Source of the DNA: Rodentolepis nana
Lineage: Eukaryota; Platyhelminthes; Cestoda; Cyclophyllidea; Hymenolepididae
Direction: 5' to 3'
DNA: 25,318 nucleotides
Assembly: GCA_900617975.1 (NCBI GenBank)
Contig: UZAE01000358.1
Location: 1-25,318 of the forward strand
Shown: positions 10,146-20,432 of the stretch, piece after piece
Position numbering within the stretch: position 1 is the stretch's first letter
How the letters are laid out: each line of letters starts with the position of its first letter
Notes under the pieces: model-generated
What the model saw: the letters and a program-made list of their open reading frames with translations, nothing else
The model's database searches: none
What the model was told of the DNA's origin: nothing
Position numbers and translations under genes: made by a program

Positions 10146-11110
10146 ACTGCTTAATCATTGACGCAACTGTTAACATGCAAAATGTATTTATTAATACCTC
10201 ATTCAACGAATACTTTGAACGGTAATTTTGTTTATTTACACTGGATTTGACCTTCTAGAGAGTGCATCTTTTGTGCGTGTCCCCTCTTTATTTTCCATTG
10301 TGACAATGTTTTTCAGCGTTCTTCTATTCAAACTATTGAGACAACAGTCAAGAAATAATCGATACAGTCTAGTCTGGCCATGTCCAGTGTTTCAAAGTTT
10401 ACCCTAGCGGGATATGGTGACTTCAATGTCTGTGATCGAGTGATCGTATAAGGGATGTGGTCGAAATTATGATTAAATGGTCAAATGGAGCATAAAGTGT
10501 AAGTGATAAGACAGATTTTGAAAATGGAAAACAGCTTAAATGTCGGGGTAATGTGGAGATTGGAACCTCAATAGCATCGATAAATAGCTGCCCTAAGGTG
10601 GGCAAAATTCAAGACTTATTTCAACAAAGGAACCGCTTTGTACTTTCTCGGGTCTCTTTGGATTCTCCCAAAGATATCGCGTTGGGCTCATTGAAAACAA
10701 AGTCTTTTTGTCATAATTCCTATGTCTACTCATCAATAGTCATTGAGTACTGATAAATAGACCTGAAAAAGTATAGGCTATTATTTAGTAAAATAGTCAT
10801 ATGAAAGAGAGCACGCCCGAAAATGCATTTGGATCCAGTTTCTTCGTGTTTGCAGTAATAAAATAAACTAATCATAATATTTTTATGTGTCATTAATAAC
10901 CTCTTTTTCTAAATCGAATGATATTGAAAAATTGGATAATTAAAGAACTACACTTACTTAACAAATCGTAACTTAATTAGTTAAGGGAGCTCAATTTTGC
11001 TCCTTTTTTAAAACCGATTTCAAAGTACTCATAAACTCTTTCACCCTTAGCACACGCAAAGGAGTCTTTTTTTAAAATAATTTAGAGTTTGAAATAAAGT
11101 GATGTTTGAT
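10146..11110. other. Non-coding spacer
   Basis: Short frames at 10423-10605 (minus) and 10553-10753 (plus) overlap each other and show no domain, no splice context and no family resemblance. I see no RNA gene or repeat. Confidence 0.5.
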
Positions 11111-11152
11111 AAAAAGGAGAAAGGGAGGGGGGGGGGGGGGGGAGGAGAGAGA
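11111..11152. repeat. Purine tract with a 16-G run
   Basis: The purine-only stretch AAAAAGGAGAAAGGGA is followed by an uninterrupted run of 16 G (11127-11142) and then GAGA units. Runs of this length can form quadruplex or triplex structures and are prone to length error in sequencing. Confidence 0.9.
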
Positions 11153-11591
11153 AATTGAGAGTTAATTAGCGGCAAATTCGTTTTTATTCTCCTTTACAAT
11201 CGGCAAATTTTGGTGCATTTAAGTAGCCTTAAGTTCTAATGGGAGATGGGAAATGTATCAATATAAGCGTTTCTTTGAATTCAAATTCTGAGCTCTATTT
11301 TAAAATAAGTGACTTTTAGTTGGATTAAGGCATCATGTGAAATAAGAGTGATTCTGGATAAAAATAGGTAAAATTACTAAATTTTGTGCTTATAACCTTT
11401 CATTAGATGAAAACAAATAAGCTAAATGACAATATCTGTTGTGACTATTAAGGGGAATTGAAATCAAATTCCCTTCAAAAATAGAGAAGAGCTTTGCCAG
11501 ACTCCGTAATGAAGTAGGAGACCTGAAGTATTCGTTAAGTAACCAAAGCAGTAATTCTTTCGGACTCACAGTCAGCAATAAACTCAATTGT

Positions 11592-11697
11592 AAGGAGAGA
11601 GCCACCCAAACAGCTGAGTTAAACGAGTGGAAACAGAGAGCCACCCAAAACAGCTGAATAAAGGTATTAAGGAGAGAGCCACCCAAACAGCTGAGAT
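11592..11697 (+). repeat. Triplicated 38-39 bp unit inside the LINE RNase H region
   Basis: The core GAGAGCCACCCAAACAGCTGA occurs three times with the GCCACCC element starting at 11601, 11640 and 11678. The second copy has one extra A. The copies sit between the DSQSAINSI segment and the WIPGHCG segment, and the units introduce stops and frame changes. Confidence 0.85.
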
Positions 11698-12232
11698 ATA
11701 TGAATGTAAAAAACTGGATCAGCTGCTGAGAGTGAAAAACAAAACAGTGGTCCCACAATGGATTCCTGGTCACTGTGGCATTATTGGTAATGAGTGTGCT
11801 GTCGCACTTGCTAAGAAGGGGACAACAATTTTGAAAGGCATAGACCGCCCAATGTCTTTCCACATAATGAAGACCTTAATCATGAGTGAATTCTAGATCT
11901 CAAGATGCAATGAGCTCAAAGCTTGAACAAAGGAGAAACAGTGGACAGTGGCACTCTCCAACATAGCTGACTGGCCAAGAATCGAAGCCGTTGCTGAGTT
12001 TAGACTACGTACCGGACACGATTGCCTGGCAAAACACCTTCACAGATTGGGAGCATACACTCAACCCACATGCCCCTATGTAACCTACAGGAGGAAATGG
12101 AGCAGATCCACCTGATTCGATGTCCAGCTCTAAAGACAACGACAGAAAGCCAGAGATACTGGGAAGCAAGAAGACATCTAATGAACTGCTATTAATTAAC
12201 TGCTATATATGTACCCTCCACCCACCAATGGG

Positions 12233-12290
12233 GAAAGCTGAAGTCAAAGTTTAAGGGCTAATGATAAATATCATAAGGCCTGCCATTTGA
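12233..12290 (+). repeat. LINE 3' module shared with the 320-bp family
   Basis: The segment GAAAGCTGAAGTCAA, then AAGGGCTAATGATAA, then CCTGCCATTTGA matches the 3' end of the retroposon copies (for example 16898-16953), with about 45 of 57 aligned positions identical by eye and small gaps. It lies after the LINE stop codon, so it is 3' UTR sequence. Confidence 0.8.
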
Positions 12291-12318
12291 AAAAACGTTA
12301 AGCAACCACCATCACCAC

Positions 12319-12631
12319 CGTAAAAGTCCATTGTTAATTGGACAAAAATGAATTTGTATTTGTCGAGCGCTATTAACGTACTACGTTGGGGAATACTTCA
12401 GCTCAATATCTTCACTTCGTAATCTCCTAATCTTCTATTAACTGATTAAACCACGAAATGCTTGCTTAACTACGTGATAACAGATGGCTATTGACGTAAA
12501 TGAGATAATTAACTATTTCAGGTTTAAAGGAGTGTAATTTCACTACTGAACTGAGGATTTGTGCTAGATAAATGCGCGGTGTGTCGATGTACAAACAAAA
12601 CTAGTTTTAAAGTTTGTTTCCTATTCTCCTG

Positions 12632-12633
<2 letters not shown>
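12319..12633. other. Non-coding spacer
   Basis: AT-rich sequence between the LINE remnant and the TA microsatellite. No feature was recognised. Confidence 0.5.

Positions 12634-12667
<34 letters not shown>
12634..12667. repeat. (TA)17 microsatellite
   Basis: A perfect 34-base TA run lies a few bases from the left target duplication of retroposon copy B. Confidence 0.97.
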
Positions 12668-12669
<2 letters not shown>

Positions 12670-12688
12670 TAGGTAATAACCTTTCTCA

Positions 12689-13009
12689 GACATTTATTTA
12701 TATCAAATGGCAGGCGTTTTGATATTTATCATTAGCCCTTTAGTTGACTTCAGGCTTCACAGAGGGGAAGGGTCATCAAGGTGAGAAAAAGTCGAGAGAG
12801 GGAGGGGAACAGAAGAGTGTTTCAAAGACGAAGGTAGAAAAGGTGGAAAAAAGGTGAGGTGAGTACTGTAGAAGGGGTCGATTATGACCTACAGTGGGGT
12901 GATGGTAGTTTGAAGTAAGAAGTCAACTGCCGGCGTATAGATTTTTTTGCCCTATGAATATACGTTGCCCAGGTTGCACCACGTGAAGGTGAGTCTATCG
13001 CACACTCCT
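12689..13009 (-). mobile_element. 320-bp retroposon family, copy B (full length)
   Basis: This is a 321-bp copy in inverted orientation. The left end is the AT-rich tail CATTTATTTATATCAAATGG, followed by GGCAGGCGTTTTGATA and CCTTTAGTTGACTTCAGGC. The right end holds the 5' module with GTTGCCCAGGTTGCACCACG and TGAGTCTATCGCACACTCCT. The flanks carry the direct repeat CCTTTCTCA (12680-12688 and 13010-13018). No protein is encoded: the antisense frame that is open in copy C contains several stops here. The frame at 12947-13135 (PYEYTLPRLHHVKVSLSHTP) is repeat-derived. Confidence 0.85.
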
Positions 13010-13018
13010 CCTTTCTCA

Positions 13019-16000
13019 AATAAAAGTGATGGTATTTCCCAATATGCTTTGTCCAAAATTATGTACAAAAACATTTCTGTGGAGAATTCGATAGATGTTC
13101 ATAGATATCTACTAACTACAAATGCCTATTGGTAGAATACGTTTTTTTAGCTCAGATTGAAACATTGTCGTCTCCAATTTCTCTAAAAATACAAGTATTG
13201 AAAATCACGTCTCAATTATGGACTTGATTTTTAATTAACGCGAATCTGGTCAATACTCGCGTTTAACTAAAGCGTTAAACTATTATTTTAATTTGCACAT
13301 AAATAATAATTCATTTTTGTTAGAATTACATTCCTATTTTTGAAACTATTTCGCTATTCACTGAAAAATTTATTCATTCAAGTGACAGTACCATTTCCTG
13401 TTTTGCCAACTCATAATTCATTTTTCAATTCCAGCTGAAAAATAATTTGTTCAGAAACTGAATTGTTTACGTTATTAAATTTCCAAATAAGCGCAGTTCT
13501 GATTGGATTAGACATTTTAAATAAAATGTGTAGTTTAAGGGATGCCCTAATCAAATTGGTCTAATAGATGTAGATAATTAGCCTTCTTCACTCACCGACT
13601 GTCAATCTGTTCGTGGGGAAAAAAACAGGAAAAAGAAATCACCATGCACCATTTTAATTTACGTGAATTCTTTTAATATATTTTAAAAATGCAATATTTA
13701 AACGTTAACTGATTCAGATATTTTGCTATCATGTGATTGGCGAGTTGGTTTTTGAACCGCCCTCCATCTCACATAATTTTTTTCTGTAGCCATGCAGACA
13801 TTTTTAGTTGGTGTATTAATCTGTTTTGACCTGCCCTCGCGACTATGTGGGAAAAAATGCGTAGAGAGGAAAGCGAGTGAATAAGAGGAGGGAGAGAGGG
13901 GGAGCGAGAGATATCCCGGTGTTAAAATACCGACTTGATAAATTGATTGGCTATTAGTTTTGGTCAGTCTCGGATACAACACAAGTGCTGCATGTATACG
14001 CACACACATTTAATTGCCCTTTGTAGCGATGCGCCCAGATTCGTTAATTGAGTCTTTTTCCCACCTATGTATTCATAAAAGGAACTCGTGGTGAAGGTAC
14101 TTACACTGTTGCATTACTAACGAGATTCCAGACTAATTACAGAGGAAAGATTGAGACGTTTGTAAGTGGTAGTGATTATGAGTTAGTCTGTAAGAAGAGG
14201 GCTTTCGTCACTGTTTCTAGATTTCTGTTTTTGCAAATAACTGAATAAATAATCTACGTTATTTCGTGAAAGAGGTTTGCGTTACAGGTAATCAACACAT
14301 CATATCTGGCAATGTGATTTTCTACTTGTTGCCTTATCTCTCATATTACCGACCGAATTTTGCGAAGTTATTTGATCTGTTATCAGAAATAGGTCATGAA
14401 TACCTTTCAGCGTTTCATGAAGAGAAGAGAAATTGGATGAATTCGATCCTAATTGCCTAATCTAAGTATCGATTAAGGTTTCATTATAGGAGGGCTTTGT
14501 AAGACATATCACGAGAAAGTGCAAAGGTGTATTTGATCAACTTTTAAATTGCATGTTCAAAGAGTGTTTATTAATAATTTCGTAAATCTTTTTAAACTTG
14601 AAATTTTACCGTAGTAGGCTTTACGAATACTGACATGTTTGGCTAACGTGTTTCTAATATTATTTTATTAATTACTTCATTGTATACTCATAGTCAGATT
14701 ATAGCGTAACTTCTTCAAACGCACCACTCGAATGCAGAAGATATCATATTTATATTTTTTTAATACTCAGATTGAAGAAATGCTTACTTTTGATTTTATA
14801 ATCAAATTTGAATTGATTAGATTCATACACGCTCTCTCTCTTCCTCTGAAGTCAAAATTGAAGCGAGAAAAGGTTATTTTCCTTTCATTAATATGTGCGT
14901 GAATCGAGTGTTACTTTCACAATCGACTGGGAATTCTCACATCTTAGGTCCTTGCTAAAAACACACGACTAAGTCAATCAAAATTATGCCACATTTGCAA
15001 TTTACCCCCCCCCCCCCGGCTTGAGATGAATGAATTGAATCCATCATTCCAGGAATGATTTTCTTTTTCACGCAAAATTTTGACTTGCGGTATATGAAAA
15101 AAAACATTGCAGAATATGATTTTACATTAGTTGGAGTGGAATCTAATTTAATTTCGTGATGAAATGGTAACCCACACACAGAAGTACAAATTGACTAATT
15201 ATGATTAATTTGATTTGTCGACTGCCAATAATATCAACTTTCGGTGGGCATGTGATTGCCAAAAGGTGTAAAAATTGGATTTAATTGTGGTAGAAACTAC
15301 AGCGCATTAAAAATAGGATGTATACATAGACATTTCTTAAGGAACCAAAAAGAGGGTTAAGAAGGCTGAAGCAGAAGAAGTACTTTCCTGGGCGAATAAA
15401 CGACAAATAACGTTGTGCACGACACCAAGAACACGAAGTTCTTACAGAGCTAGCTAGATTATTGAGGCTTTTACCAACTCTAAAACTCTAAAACGATGGA
15501 ACTTAGGTTATCCATTTCAACAAAGTGCGAATTTTCTCCAAATGTCGAGCTTTTTTAAGGAAGACTGAAACACTTTCGAGACCGAAATCTCGACACTTTT
15601 CTTTGCCCTCGCCTCACCTATTGTTGAAGTGACAAATGTATGCACTCCACCCAAATGTTACCCTTGAAAGACATTCTTTCCACTGCAGAGGATTGCTTCA
15701 CTAATAAGCCTTGACTTATGTCTGGAAAGCTCTAAAGCAGTTTTAGATGGTCCCCAAGGCTTAGATAAGCTACTGCACAGTTAAAGAGGAAGCAGACGTG
15801 GATAGGATTTATTTAGGTTGCATCACTGACATGGCGTTTAGTCAGTGTAATACAGTAAAGGCTTTGTTAAATAATGCAGGGGCTATTGATTGGTGGCTGA
15901 CTGAGAGATGTCGGTGCTTCCAACCGCGTTTGCTCCCTAAGCTAAAAGCAGCACGGTCGCACCTTCGAGTCTGTTTGGGTGCGCATGAAATTTCTTTGTT

Positions 16001-16630
16001 TAGCCATGACGGGGTTGTCCACTCCATGCCACCAAATTAGCCACCATATTGGATTTACCAAAATGATCCTATTTGAAGCCTACATGATTGAACAATGAGA
16101 TTCAAGTTGCACATTATTTTGCATGAAAGCACTGATGAAGGCTTGGCATTCTTACCAAAAAAATTGTTCTCTTTTGTAACATCCATCATTTTTAGCTTTA
16201 AAAAAGCTAGAAGACTTAGCTATATTGGACAGTTTCAAGAGTTCTTTAGAAATGACAAATGGAGGCGTGGAAAAGATAATAAAGTGTTCAACATAAGAAA
16301 AAGTCATGAAATAGTGAAGCCTCTTTACTATAACTCCACCTCTTTAAAAATTAATCCTTCAATCGGTGATTGCTATTGTCTTAATACCATATCGATTTTG
16401 CTTATATATATTTATCAGATAACGAACATATAGATCAGTGCTGACTTTATAGAAAAACCCCTATGGTTAACTGAGTTCTTTGTGCTGTTTCCTGATTTTT
16501 TTAAATCAACTTAAACGTATTGAAATCACGGGATCCATTTCATCTACTCTCTCCCCCCCTCTCGTGATTGGCAGTTAATGAACCTTACGGTGTTGACGGT
16601 CATAGAATTATTTCAAGTTTAAAGATACTC
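13019..16630. other. Long stretch without a supported gene
   Basis: Several frames of 60-110 codons occur (13698-14009 minus, 14048-14248 plus, 15798-16040 plus, 16095-16433 plus). None shows a family motif that I can defend. The interval 15600-16060 is less AT-rich than its surroundings and may hold an old, unrecognised repeat. A poly-C run at 15005-15017 is listed separately. Confidence 0.45.
15005..15017. repeat. 13-C homopolymer
   Basis: An uninterrupted run of 13 C inside AT-rich spacer, followed by GGC. It is one of four G/C runs of at least 11 bases in the window. Confidence 0.95.
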
Positions 16631-16644
16631 AATGAAAAGATGAG

Positions 16645-16965
16645 GGGGTGTGCGATAGACTTACCTCTACGTGGTGCACCCTGCGCAACGTATACTCATA
16701 AGGCAAAAAGTCTATAAACCGGCAGTTGACTTCTGAGTTCAAACTACCATAACCCCACTGTGTGTCATATTCGACTTCTTCCACAGTACTCACCTCACCT
16801 TTTTTTCTACCATTGTGTCTGTCTCTTTTACTTCTTTGAAACACTCTTCTGTTCCCCCCCTCTCGACTTTTGCAATTTGATGTTCCTTCCCCTCTGTGAA
16901 GCCTGAAGTCAACTAAAGGGCTAATGATAACCATCAAAACGCCGGCCATTTGATATAAATAAATA
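16645..16965 (+). mobile_element. 320-bp retroposon family, copy C (full length, best preserved)
   Basis: This 321-bp copy reads GGGTGTGCGATAGACTTACC at its 5' end, then TGGTGCACCCTGCGCAACG, GAGTTCAAACTACC, a pyrimidine-rich middle, and the 3' module GAAGCCTGAAGTCAAC, AAAGGGCTAATGATAA and GCCATTTGATATAAATAAAT. It is flanked by the perfect 14-bp target-site duplication AATGAAAAGATGAG (16631-16644 and 16966-16979), the strongest mark of target-primed retroposition in the window. TGGTGCACCCTGG and GAGTTCAAACT are weakly like polymerase III A and B boxes, about 60 bases apart. The long minus-strand frame (16629-17165) crosses the element but is broken in copy B, so I do not call it a gene. Confidence 0.9.
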
Positions 16966-16979
16966 AATGAAAAGATGAG

Positions 16980-18242
16980 AAAATTTTTCAAGCAATAATG
17001 CCTTCGATAAGAGAGATAAAAATGGAAAGGGATATAAAAATGCAGAAAAATAACTGCAATGACTCCTAGAACTCTCACATCAATGTATTTGAAATTGGAA
17101 GTTATACATAATTTTGTATAATGCGTATATATCATAAGATCTTTAAATAAACGTGTTTTCCCCAATGAGATAATGTGAACGATAGGTCAATTTACAGCGA
17201 AATTTAAATTTGCTGAATGTCAAAACTCAATTTTTTGAATGAAACAGGCAACTTTCTATCTTACACTTATTACCAGTCGGTTAAGATTAAAGTAATACGG
17301 AAAAACCGTTCAAATTAATTATTTCTTAATACAAACGGAATCATTCTTCATTAAAATCGCACTGACGTATATTCATTAAAAAATACCTTCTAATTTGCTT
17401 CCTTTCTGAGCAATAAGCGATAGACATGGTTAATCAATTGACAAACTATTTTAAATTGGTCTACGGTTTAAGTCATCCTACTTAGTGATACTTCAGTAGG
17501 TCTGTATATCAAAATTTAAATGAAAATTCATGACAAGTATAGTAGAAGATATAGTAGTAGATGTGGGGTTCTTTTAAGGAATAAATAATGCAAAGCAATT
17601 TATTTTAAATTTTTATTTTATTTAGACATAAATATCAGTTTCTTCGTCGGTCTGATTTTTATTATTATTATATTTGTGTTGCATTAGAAAATTCCTTCTA
17701 AGCAATATTTCAGGCAAAAAAGAGAGCTGACCGTCCAAAAAAAGCAGAAGTGTGAAAATGGCGTCAAAATTCACCTCCAGAGACCTTTTTCTCCACTTTT
17801 GGAATAGACGACTGGTAAAAGGAAATGTCATCCAACATATGTTAGAAAAAAAACAGTTTCCAATCTTTTTAAACCAATTTTTCATTAATTTTTAAACACC
17901 CATCACTAATTTTCTTTTCATAATGAACATGACCACCTAATTGAAGGCTTCATTGCCATTAAATTAATGGAGGAATTCATTCCGCATCGGCGTTATTTAT
18001 TGAGTAATAAAAGAGAAGGCTTTTAAGCGGTAAAATTGATACAATATGTAGAGTATTTATGATTTTAAACACCAAAAACAATGAGAAAATGTCACCCAAA
18101 ACAATATTACTTGAAATAGGGCGAGAGTTCTCGTCAGATTTAATTACCAAACGGACTTATGCATGCTAGTTATTTTTGTGTGACATTGAAAAAATAGACA
18201 GCATCTCTCTTGCTCGACCATTTTCCACAAAACCTAACATTT
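16980..18242. other. Non-coding AT-rich spacer
   Basis: A minus-strand frame of 87 codons at 17622-17885 is Lys/Asn/Phe-rich with no recognisable domain. Nothing else was seen. Confidence 0.5.
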
Positions 18243-18263
18243 ACTCTCTCTCTCCCCTCTCCC

Positions 18264-18305
<42 letters not shown>
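18243..18305. repeat. CT-rich microsatellite
   Basis: Imperfect CT/CCCT units lead into a pure (CT)14 run at 18273-18300. A plus-strand frame crossing it encodes a Ser-Leu repeat and is spurious. Confidence 0.95.
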
Positions 18306-18998
18306 TTGTCCTCTTTTTCTTTTCGGCTGAGTTAAAACGTTTTAACATTTTGAATAAATTAGACTTCGGCTTGCACTTTTTTGCTGTTCGCAAAAGCAAA
18401 CATTTTTCACATCGACACAAAGAGAATAATAATCACACCGATTGTTTTAAATTCAATGCAAATATTCGAGAAAATTTCAAGTTGTCCAGAAAGTTGTCTC
18501 ATTACCAGGGTAATAGTTGAAATCTGTTGGCTAAAGTCCCAACTTATTAAATCACTTTAATTCTACTCATAGATGGGACTAAAATATATGCTATTATTGA
18601 TTGATAACAAAACTGGACTTCATGTAAGCACTTACGAAATTCTGCTTTCCAGTCAAAGGGACACTTAGCAGCAAATGAGCATAGTTCGATAATTTTAACA
18701 TTCACATTTTCTATTTAATGGAATTTGCACATATATGAATAGGGTCTCAAGCGATCCAACAGAAGAACTGCAACCAAAACTATTCACGCATAAAATAAGT
18801 GGCCATTGATTCTCTGCTTATCTCTCTTTCTAATGAGCAATGAATAACGCGAGCAAGGAAGTATTCGCATCCAATCTGATGTCCCCATCTCTGCCCACCC
18901 ACGGCGAGCGAACGACCGCACATTCAACGTTTGCGTGTAAATACAATTCAACGGGCTAGAGGCAAGTCAGTTTTTTTCACCTTCTGCTCCTATCTCTT

Positions 18999-19011
18999 CC
19001 CCCCCCCCCCC
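18999..19011. repeat. 13-C homopolymer
   Basis: An uninterrupted run of 13 C within a longer pyrimidine-rich stretch (about 18969-19050). Confidence 0.95.
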
Positions 19012-19063
19012 ACTATCTTTTCGCCTGACTGCTTCTCTTTTTCTCTCGTTTATCGATAAAAAA

Positions 19064-19093
19064 ACACGCGTGTGTGTGTGTGCATACGTATAC
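19064..19093. repeat. 30-bp alternating purine-pyrimidine tract with GT repeat
   Basis: ACACGCG is followed by a TG repeat and then CATACGTATAC, with strict purine-pyrimidine alternation for 30 bases. This is the sequence type that adopts Z-DNA most readily. The surrounding DNA is slightly GC-richer than the rest. Confidence 0.85.
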
Positions 19094-20421
19094 CTCACCG
19101 CGTTAACAAAGTTTACTATTTAGATTATCCTTTCTTCAAGCAATCTATCTTTCTCCGCTAAGTTGAGTTGTTCTGATTGGTCATCGAACAAAGCGTCTAC
19201 TCCAAGTTCGTACTGTTAGTAGGAGGTACGCTCTGTAGTAGTAGTTATCCCACAATAAGTTCCTTCTATTTCTAAATATCCTTGTTCGCGAATGGTGTTT
19301 TTGCGCAAGCTTAGGCCTGAAACAAAGCATCGTATGACACTTTTTGCCCTTCACTGTCAGCATTTTGGCTTGGATAAATTGTGACATAACTTTTTTTGCA
19401 AGAAGTAGTCAGTGGGCGTTAACAACCAGTTGATGTACTGTTGAAAGCATATTTGGAATGGAGGACAAAAGACACCGCTTTTTCCCTTTGTTCATATTTT
19501 CGGTTTTACTTGATACAAATTTATAACTAGTCATTTGGACTATCAGAAGCCATTTTTTGCTCTGATTAACAAGGTCACCGTTTTTTCATCAGCTTTAGCT
19601 CATGCTTGAATAATATTAGAGATTGTAAAGTTTAGTTCTTCTAGTGGTATGTATTTGAGAGAGTCAAGCAAATACGGGAATCTCCACTCCACGATCGGCT
19701 TTCACCACATTACTGATGAAGTTAGTAGGTATTTCAATGAAAGTGTAAAGAACAGCAAGCCTTGAGGTCTCAAATCTAGGGCAGATGTTAGAAATACTGA
19801 ATTTTGCCTTGCCCATCACGAAGCTTAGTTTAGAGAGCAGTTGTAGATTGCTCCTATGAAAGGAGGATGTTCTACGAATTGGGAATCTTTGTCACAAAAA
19901 AGCTGATTGATGGTGACCTTGACACACATGTCTGGGAAACGTATCTTGATATGCAGCGACTTGAATGGGAGCATTTTAAATCAATACACCTTCATTCATG
20001 GGTAAATAACTTTCTAATAAAAAAGATCGAAGGTTCATTTACGTACAATAATAACGTGAAGTTGCTCCTATTTATTAATCACTTTAGCCGTGTGAAGATA
20101 GCAAAATAATAAGTCATTATCTCACGTCTGAGGATTCAAATTAAGCAAAACTGGACGATCTTTGTTGCAGGACCTAATTGAAACCGGTCAATCGGCCCTG
20201 AGTTTGACTTATTGATCTTTGAATGGGCTCTTAGAACCAAGAAATACAGTTTTATCCACATTTTATACTGTAAGTATAAAAAGTGAACCTAATGAGAAAT
20301 ACAAATGAAAGAATAGATTTTGAGTTATATTGAATTCCCCATTCTCTGTTTGTTCACGCTTACTTGAAAGAACTGAAAATTTTCTCTTTGCGATGTACTA
20401 CCAAGTAGCACTGCATAATTA

Positions 20422-20432
20422 GGGGGGGGGGG
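20422..20432. repeat. 11-G homopolymer
   Basis: An uninterrupted run of 11 G in AT-rich DNA. Confidence 0.95.

Larger units (their letters stand above)
11545..12318 (+). mobile_element. Decayed 3' end of a non-LTR retrotransposon (RNase H, CCHC, 3' UTR)
   Basis: These are remains of the C-terminal part of the polyprotein of a RNase H-bearing LINE (I/Jockey/R1-like group). In order: KAVILSDSQSAINSI (11545-11589), the RNase H strand with its Asp; KNKTVVPQWIPGHCGIIGNE in the 11627 frame, the RNase H core His region; then, after stops and frame changes, DWPRIEAVAEFRLRTGHDCL from 11969; and CNLQEEMEQIHLIRCPAL, a C-terminal CPxC-H-C zinc motif, ending at TAA 12193-12195. A one-base deletion in the CPLC codons breaks the frame there. 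The RNase H motif NExADxLA is changed to NECAVALA, so a catalytic Asp is lost. The 3' UTR ends with GCAACCACCATCACCACCG, a degenerate triplet tail. The element is 5'-truncated (no reverse transcriptase seen) and inactive. Confidence 0.85.

Noticed and set aside
11390..11863. 157-codon minus-strand frame
   Set aside because: It is antisense to the LINE RNase H region and to the triplicated unit, whose repeats give it repeated Leu/Phe/Trp peptides.
12947..13135. PYEYTLPRLHHVKVSLSHTP frame shared by several repeat copies
   Set aside because: The peptide similarity between copies only reflects DNA similarity of the 5' module of the retroposon. It is 20-25 residues, without a start in the other copies.
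14048..14460. Two adjacent plus-strand frames of 64-66 codons
   Set aside because: The second starts with GTG, neither has a motif, and the possible donor GTAAGT near 14161 has no supported partner exon.
16095..16433. Frame with KKARRLSYIGQFQEFF, thought of as a hAT-transposase fragment
   Set aside because: The resemblance is confined to a few residues; the expected downstream TRWLS-type motif and inverted repeats are absent.
16629..17165. 178-codon minus-strand frame crossing retroposon copy C
   Set aside because: It runs antisense through the repeat and into AT-rich flank. The same frame is interrupted by stops in copy B and reading is not preserved between copies, so it is a chance open frame in a retroposon.
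18176..18520. 114-codon plus-strand frame
   Set aside because: A third of it is the translated CT microsatellite (Ser-Leu repeats); the rest has no domain.
19867..20109. 80-codon ATG-started frame
   Set aside because: It has protein-like composition but no motif, no splice context and no neighbour relation; chance cannot be excluded.
7375..20432. CRISPR array, rRNA, or functional tRNA genes
   Set aside because: Repeats here are microsatellites, dispersed retroposons or one short triplication; no regular repeat-spacer pattern, rRNA core or foldable tRNA was found.
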